In this document: piece after piece, positions 60,977 through 64,000 of the stretch
How the letters are laid out: each line of letters starts with the position of its first letter
Position numbering within the stretch: position 1 is the first letter of the stretch
Assembly: GCA_002733645.1 (NCBI GenBank)
Contig: NVWL01000001.1
Coordinates: forward strand, 62,001 to 126,000
DNA length: 64,000 nucleotides
Direction: 5' to 3'
Source: Oceanobacter sp.
Lineage (GTDB): Bacteria > Pseudomonadota > Gammaproteobacteria > Pseudomonadales > Oceanobacteraceae
Notes under the pieces: generated by a model
What the model was told of the DNA's origin: nothing
Seen by the model: only the letters and a program-made list of their open reading frames with translations
Database searches by the model: none
Program-made: the position numbers and the translations under genes

Positions 60977-62260
60977 TTACGATGCGCGTAAGCGGCCAAT
61001 GCGATTAAATAAACCGCGATACGTCATTAACCAAAGAACATCCAGTAACGACCAAAATCCCTGATCTTGGCGATGTGGTTCTTTGCCTTTGCCCATACGG
61101 TGCAGTTGACGCTCGTACCAAGACACTTCCATCAGCGCCATTTTATCGATCATTTTTACACCGGTTTTAATTGGGCGAACCACGCTGGTAAAGTCATCAC
61201 CTTGTAGGATTTGGTTTACAAGATCAGGCTCTACACACAAAGGTCGACCCAGACCCACAAGATCACAGGCGCCAGACTCAAGGGCTGACTCCATTGCAGC
61301 GCGACTGCGGAAACCGCCGGTAACCATGAGGGGGACATCGACCTTAGTGCGTAGCATTTCGGCAAACTCTAGAAAATACGCTTCACGCTGGCGGGTGGAT
61401 TCTTTCACCGGGGCTTGCTTGTCTAAATTCTTTTTATGTTTATCGCTGCCTTGGGCCATGGCGGGTGTTTCATAAGTACCACCAGACACTTCAATTAGAT
61501 TGATGCCTAAGCCCGCGAGTGTTTGCGCCACGATGGCGGCATCCTCTTCATTGAATCCACCGCGCTGGAAGTCTGCAGAGTTCATTTTGATGCCGATATT
61601 AAAATCATCGCCTGTGGCGGCACGTATTGATTTGTACACCTCCTGTACGAAGCGCATACGATTTTCTAATGGGCCGCCCCATTGGTCATTGCGTTGGTTG
61701 TGGTGCGGAGACAAGAATTGGCTCACTAAATAGCCGTGAGCACCATGAATTTGCACACCATCAAATCCGGCTTCTTTGGCCAAGCCAGCCGCCTTACCAA
61801 AACGTTGGATAGCATCGAGGATGTCATCTTCTGTCATGGCGCGTGGCGTGCCAAAAAATGACTGCATAGACTTATGAAAGGCAATGGCGCTTGGGGCCAT
61901 TGGGTCGCTGTTGAGCATTTTCGGTGTTTGTTTACCTGGGTGGTTTAACTGCATCCACACTTGGCCACCATTCGATTTTGCCGCCGTGGCCCACGCTTTG
62001 AGCATCGGCATATCACGGTCATCTTCGAGAACCACGTTATTAGGTTCTCCTAAATGACGACGATCAATCATCACGTTGCCGGTAAAGCTCAGACCAACTC
62101 CCCCTTTAGCCCAACGTTGATACAGAGTAGGTAAGGCTTTGCTCACACGAAGATCCACGGTGCCTAGGGTTTCGCTGAGTGCCGATTTAGCAAAACGGTT
62201 AGGGATAGTGCTGCCATTTTTTAACGTCAGTGCTTGGCCGAGCAAAGTGTTGGTACCCAT
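60977..62260 (-). CDS. NADH:flavin oxidoreductase (Old Yellow Enzyme family)
   Basis: 427 residues, FMN TIM barrel: NRFAKSALSETLG at the start, GGQVWMQLNHPGKQTPK, DGVQIHGAHGYLVSQFLSPH with the substrate His pair, NQRNDQWGGPLENRMRF and VTGGFRSRAAMESAL. Reduces activated C=C bonds (enones, nitro compounds), physiological substrate unknown. A C-terminal extension (about 385-427) contains an amphipathic helix. Divergent from an ArsR-type gene with palindromic operators in between, so probably repressed by it. Confidence 0.92.
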   Translation of the reverse strand: MGTNTLLGQALTLKNGSTIPNRFAKSALSETLGTVDLRVSKALPTLYQRWAKGGVGLSFTGNVMIDRRHLGEPNNVVLEDDRDMPMLKAWATAAKSNGGQVWMQLNHPGKQTPKMLNSDPMAPSAIAFHKSMQSFFGTPRAMTEDDILDAIQRFGKAAGLAKEAGFDGVQIHGAHGYLVSQFLSPHHNQRNDQWGGPLENRMRFVQEVYKSIRAATGDDFNIGIKMNSADFQRGGFNEEDAAIVAQTLAGLGINLIEVSGGTYETPAMAQGSDKHKKNLDKQAPVKESTRQREAYFLEFAEMLRTKVDVPLMVTGGFRSRAAMESALESGACDLVGLGRPLCVEPDLVNQILQGDDFTSVVRPIKTGVKMIDKMALMEVSWYERQLHRMGKGKEPHRQDQGFWSLLDVLWLMTYRGLFNRIGRLRAS

Positions 62261-62327
62261 CGTAAAACTCCGTACTGTTTAATTGCTTTTTTAAAAGCTA
62301 TTGTTGCCGTGTTAGTCGCTGCTATAC

Positions 62328-62385
62328 TTCGATAGCTATCGAACTTTGTATCAGACTATACAACACTTCGATAGACATCAAAGTG
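62328..62385. promoter_or_regulatory. Two palindromic operators between OYE and arsR-type genes
   Basis: TTCGATAGCTATCGAA (62328-62343) is a perfect 16-bp palindrome. CACTTCGATAG-ACATCAAAGTG (62364-62385) is an imperfect 22-bp palindrome sharing the TTCGATAG half. Their centres are 39 bp apart in the gap between the divergent genes, as expected for ArsR/SmtB dimers. Confidence 0.75.
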
Positions 62386-62519
62386 TCGATCGTGCCAATC
62401 TTGATATACAAGAACCGGGTTTCCCGATCTGGACTGCAAAAGAATGTAGTGCGATATATCAGTATTGCTTAGTTGGTATTGCTTAAATAGCTGAACAAAA
62501 TAGGAGCCACCCAGCGCAT

Positions 62520-62852
62520 ATGTATATGACAGACGCAGACTACCCGTCGGCGGAATTTAGTGATGATGAGTTAGCACTGGCGTTCAAGGCACTGTCTAAT
62601 CCTAATAGACTGCGCATTTACCGTGAAATTCTTCGGCACGAGCGCCACGACGTCGGCCCGGAAGATGATGCCGGGTGTCTGGTGTTTGATTTCATCAACA
62701 AGCTAGATATTGGTGCTCCCACAGTGTCACATCACGTGAAGGAACTCGTGAGAGCAGGGTTAATTCGAGTGGAACGTAATGGCAAATACCTGAGCTGTTA
62801 CTTAAATGCGCCTATGCGCAACGCGATGGCAGTGTTGCTGAATAACGTTTAG
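62520..62852 (+). CDS. ArsR-family winged-helix transcriptional regulator
   Basis: 110 residues. LAFKALSNPNRLRIYREIL and the recognition helix GAPTVSHHVKELVRAGLI define the ArsR fold. Only one Cys (DDAGCLVF) and a His-rich stretch (RHERHDVG) are present, so the classical CxC metal site is missing; the signal may be an organic or redox compound. Likely represses itself and the divergent Old Yellow Enzyme. Start ATG at 62520 or 62526, with AGGAG rather far upstream. Confidence 0.9.
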   Translation: MYMTDADYPSAEFSDDELALAFKALSNPNRLRIYREILRHERHDVGPEDDAGCLVFDFINKLDIGAPTVSHHVKELVRAGLIRVERNGKYLSCYLNAPMRNAMAVLLNNV

Positions 62853-63009
62853 CGATTGCACGCCCTCTTGCGGGCAATAGATGACCGTATTGCCTGCCTG
62901 TTTACATAATATTGAGATATAAGTCCGTTTCGCAAAAACTTCCCTGTGTTTATTCTATGCTGCTAGGCTTATGATATTGATACAATTACTTACTGTTTGA
63001 GCGGAGCGC

Positions 63010-64000
63010 ATGGATATAAAGCTTCTGCCTGCTTGTCTGGTCGTATTTACCAGCCTTTTTTCGATGGCTAGCCTGGCAATCAGCAATGATGAATTTAAAA
63101 CCTCTTTCGAAGCCGCTCGCCAAGGTGAGTGGGGTCTTGTCAATGAAGACGCTGAAAAACACGTTCTAGCGCCTTATATTGAATATCACCGTCTGAAATC
63201 GGCATTGCCCAAACTTTCTGTGGACGATGTTAAAGATTACGTTATTCGTAATGAAGATACCCCCCTGGCTGGCTGGTTGCGACGGCATGCCACGCTGGCT
63301 TATGGTGCTGCCCGCCAGTGGAGTGATGTGTTGGCTTTGCGTGCAACCCCTCCGGGCGATGTACCCAGCCAATGTTTTTGGTATCGTGCTCAATTAGTCA
63401 AAGATCAGCAAAAAGCGTTTGAAGGTGGTTTTAAGCTTTGGCTAAGCGGTGAGTCTCGCCCCCCTCAATGTGATGATCTCTTTAAAGCCATGATTACCAA
63501 GGGTGAAATCACCGACAACCTAATTTGGCAGCGTTCCTTGCTGGCACTTCAGCGCGGTAACCGTTCATTATCCATGTATTTAATGCGTAAGCTTAAAGGT
63601 GATGAATGGAAAGCACCGGTCAACTTTGTGCACTCGGCACTTAAAAACCCAGCTGTACTGGCAGAAGTTCCAGCGTCTGTTTCTGCACAAGTAAGCACCG
63701 AGGATGTGGTCTTCTCGGTCGCTATTTATCTTACCCCGCGCAAAATTGATGATATCGCCGTATTACTGCCAGACTTGAAAGAAAAAGCGGTAATGAACAC
63801 CGAGCAAATAAATTTAGTACGACGTTCACTTGCTGCTCGCAGCTATACCTTTGATCGAGAAGACCGCCCCCAAATTATTGATACCATTTTGGGTGATTTA
63901 GGCGACGCCGACTTGATAGGCCCTGTATTACGGGATGCGATTGCCGACTCTGACTGGCAGGCTGTGCTTGGCTGGATTGAAAAAATCCAAGGTGATGAAT
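63010..64000 (+). CDS. slt: Soluble lytic murein transglycosylase, N-terminal part (partial)
   Basis: Open from an ATG at 63010 (GGAG upstream) to the right edge, about 330 codons. Signal peptide (LPACLVVFTSLFSMASLA), then a U-shaped superhelical domain of Slt70 type: EWGLVNEDAEKHVLAPYIEY, TPLAGWLRRHATLAYG, CFWYRAQLVKDQ and LIWQRSLLALQRGN. The catalytic lysozyme-like domain with its Glu should lie beyond the window. Cleaves peptidoglycan glycan strands in the periplasm to 1,6-anhydro ends. Confidence 0.87.
   Translation, partial: MDIKLLPACLVVFTSLFSMASLAISNDEFKTSFEAARQGEWGLVNEDAEKHVLAPYIEYHRLKSALPKLSVDDVKDYVIRNEDTPLAGWLRRHATLAYGAARQWSDVLALRATPPGDVPSQCFWYRAQLVKDQQKAFEGGFKLWLSGESRPPQCDDLFKAMITKGEITDNLIWQRSLLALQRGNRSLSMYLMRKLKGDEWKAPVNFVHSALKNPAVLAEVPASVSAQVSTEDVVFSVAIYLTPRKIDDIAVLLPDLKEKAVMNTEQINLVRRSLAARSYTFDREDRPQIIDTILGDLGDADLIGPVLRDAIADSDWQAVLGWIEKIQGDE

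Noticed and set aside
1-64000. CRISPR arrays, prophage, insertion sequences, rRNA or tRNA genes
   Set aside because: No regularly spaced repeats, transposase, integrase, phage structural gene or recognisable stable RNA gene was found on either strand.

Overview
The window reads as a chromosome segment of a marine-type gammaproteobacterium close to Oceanospirillales/Pseudomonadales. That placement is inferred from gene content and order. bamD/rluD/pgeF and ilvIH are present. The run aroQ-prmA-DUF3426-dusB-fis-purH-purD-hybrid kinase matches the Pseudomonas aeruginosa locus that ends in retS, and crfX-cmpX-sigX-like genes sit beside an OmpA-family gene. I see no rRNA, tRNA, CRISPR array, prophage or intact insertion sequence.

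Left part (1-20.7 kb). A truncated FAD-dependent oxidoreductase leads outward on the minus strand. Next come an acyl-CoA dehydrogenase, an SDR-family gene, a small unknown gene, a hairpin-rich non-coding stretch and a membrane-anchored FMN glutamate-synthase-like enzyme. A minus-strand operon (10.8-6.1 kb) encodes three photolyase/cryptochrome paralogues and a DUF2256 protein. Its promoter and that of the first gene share tandem 11-bp repeats of the same type, suggesting one (probably light-responsive) regulator. A plus-strand catabolic cluster (11.1-17.4 kb) encodes 3-hydroxyacyl-CoA dehydrogenase, a second acyl-CoA dehydrogenase, Fe-alcohol dehydrogenase, thioesterase and aldehyde dehydrogenase. 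A TSUP permease, a MocR regulator and an EamA exporter follow.

Accessory stretch (20.6-24.3 kb). Small, partly A+T-rich genes: a flavin-oxidase-like protein, a GNAT enzyme, a Tse2-like ADP-ribosyltransferase toxin candidate overlapping a probable immunity gene, a YefM-YoeB module with a recognisable operator, a DUF4870 protein and a small conserved protein. A second small patch (29.6-30.5 kb) holds GNAT genes, one of them truncated.

Core part (24.3-46 kb). bamD diverges from rluD-pgeF, followed by ilvIH. On the minus strand lie coq7, a RetS-like kinase whose ATP-binding boxes are missing, purD, purH, fis, dusB, a DUF3426 protein with an exceptionally long acidic linker, prmA and aroQ. Palindromic repeats separate purH from purD. 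lapG-lapD, a c-di-GMP-controlled adhesin-release pair, diverges from aroQ.

Right part (46-64 kb). A copper chaperone, a fused 5-oxoprolinase, a Bax-like glucosaminidase, an MgtE importer with a CNNM transporter, an envelope-stress cluster (OmpA lipoprotein, CrfX-, CmpX- and SigX-like), rimK with an aspartoacylase-family partner, a membrane-anchored peroxiredoxin, an Old Yellow Enzyme divergent from an ArsR regulator with two palindromic operators between them, and the start of slt. RetS-, LapG/D- and SigX-like genes together suggest a surface-attaching lifestyle.
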